64,000 bases of DNA from Sphingobium sp. AS12. Lineage in GTDB: Bacteria > Pseudomonadota > Alphaproteobacteria > Sphingomonadales > Sphingomonadaceae. Below are positions 63,417 to 64,000 of this stretch, piece by piece. The stretch lies in the NCBI RefSeq assembly GCF_019097845.1, contig NZ_JAHRGM010000035.1, positions 1-64,000 on the forward strand, given 5' to 3'. The position numbers and the translations under genes were made by a program. Position 1 is the first letter of the stretch. Each line of letters begins with the position of its first letter. The notes below the pieces were generated by a model. That model saw only the letters and a list, made by a program, of their open reading frames with translations. It was not told the DNA's origin and ran no database searches.

Positions 63417-64000
63417 GCAAGCGCGCGCGCCGGATGAACCGCCGGGAAACGGCCGAGGCGGCGCAGGGCGCGATCGTCGCGGCCAATGACAATCGTGGCA
63501 TGACTGCCTTCAGCTTTGGCGATCCCGAACCGGTCAACAGCCGGGCGACGATGCTCGACATGCTGGAATGCTATCACAACCAGCGTTGGTACGAGCCGCC
63601 GATATCGCTCGACGGTCTGGCGCGGACGTTTCGCGCATCGCCGCATCATTCGAGCGCCATCATCCTCAAGCGCAACATGCTGGCCGCCAGTCTGGATCCT
63701 ACCCAGTTTCTTAGCCGCAAGGCCTTCGCGGGCATGGTTCAGGACTATCTTGTCCTGGGCAATTGCTATGTGCAGGAGATCCGCAACCGCCTGGGCGGGG
63801 TGCTGCGCCTCGATCATGTGCTGGCGAAATATACGCGGCGCGGCATCGAGCCGGGCCAGTTCTGGTGGGTGCCGGGCTTCCGCAACGAAACTGAGTTCGA
63901 ATCGGGGACCGTCCACCATCTGCTGGCCCCGGACATTAATCAGGAAATCTACGGCCTGCCCGAATATCTGTCGGCGCTACAGTCGGCCCTGCTCAACGAA
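63413..64000 (+). CDS. Q: Portal protein Q (5' part, runs off the window)
   Basis: At least 196 residues from ATG 63413, open to the window end. P2 portal family: an N-terminal basic region (MSKRARRMNRRETAEAAQGA), then AFSFGDPEPVNSRATMLDML and RWYEPPISLDGLARTFRASP. Dodecameric portal through which DNA enters the head. An antisense open frame at 63206-63919 is a shadow. Confidence 0.92.
   Translation, partial: MSKRARRMNRRETAEAAQGAIVAANDNRGMTAFSFGDPEPVNSRATMLDMLECYHNQRWYEPPISLDGLARTFRASPHHSSAIILKRNMLAASLDPTQFLSRKAFAGMVQDYLVLGNCYVQEIRNRLGGVLRLDHVLAKYTRRGIEPGQFWWVPGFRNETEFESGTVHHLLAPDINQEIYGLPEYLSALQSALLNE

Larger units (their letters stand above)
29828..64000. mobile_element. P2-like prophage, left end and most of the genome (right end outside)
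   Basis: Contiguous phage genes from a P4-type integrase to the portal gene Q: regulators, primase, cargo genes, contractile-tail, baseplate, lysis and head genes of the P2 (Peduoviridae) type. The tRNA-Ser marks the left attachment site. No frameshifts or truncations were seen in the essential genes. The structural block is inverted relative to int when compared with the P2 prophage map: D lies near the repressor and Q is distal. Confidence 0.95.

Overview
The window is high-GC alphaproteobacterial chromosome, most likely from the Sphingomonadaceae (Sphingomonas/Sphingobium type). The basis is the gene order mnmE-mnmG-rsmG-parA-parB with parS sites, small families common in that group (DUF3576, DUF6489, DUF1134) and a dispersed family of palindromic repeats. 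The parABS locus suggests that this part of the chromosome lies near the replication origin.

Bases 1-29735 are host sequence. In order they hold: a signal-peptide protein; DUF3576 lipoprotein, leuS, lptE and holA; a three-gene type III polyketide synthase, methyltransferase and FAD-oxidoreductase operon; msrB; a class A penicillin-binding protein; a retropepsin-like protease; rho and a TerC-family membrane protein; a quinone reductase and dienelactone hydrolase pair; the mnmE-mnmG-rsmG-parA-parB cluster with one perfect and one variant parS; pepN; bamE; a cytochrome bc1 assembly chaperone with a DUF177 protein; dinB; and DUF1134. Most gene ends carry inverted repeats that share CCGTTCG/CGAACGG termini.

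A tRNA-Ser(GCU) at 29736-29827 marks the left end of a P2-like (Peduoviridae-type) prophage that runs off the right edge. Next to the tRNA is a P4-type tyrosine integrase. A leftward early operon (38556 down to 31329) encodes a Cro-like regulator, small proteins, an Ogr/Delta-like zinc-finger activator, a large primase-helicase, an unusual FtsK-gamma plus GapR (DUF2312) fusion, an orphan methyltransferase and an AlpA-type regulator. A rightward CI-like S24 repressor faces it across an operator region. Between the repressor and the tail genes sits an AT-richer two-gene cargo cassette (GSCFA and WcbI families).

The late genes follow. D, U, T, E/E', FII, FI, W, V, the fibre and spike genes, I, J, S, R, lysis genes, X, L, M, N and O are on the minus strand; terminase P and portal Q are on the plus strand. 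An identical 26-bp palindrome occurs exactly three times, 42-45 bp before the start codons of V, J and P (the last in the divergent O/P gap). This is the placement expected of a binding site for the Ogr-like activator. Gene E carries a canonical TTTTTTG slippery site for E+E' frameshifting, and the long tail fibre holds three QxDxNxVxY lectin motifs. No inactivating mutation was seen in the visible phage genes, so the prophage may be functional.
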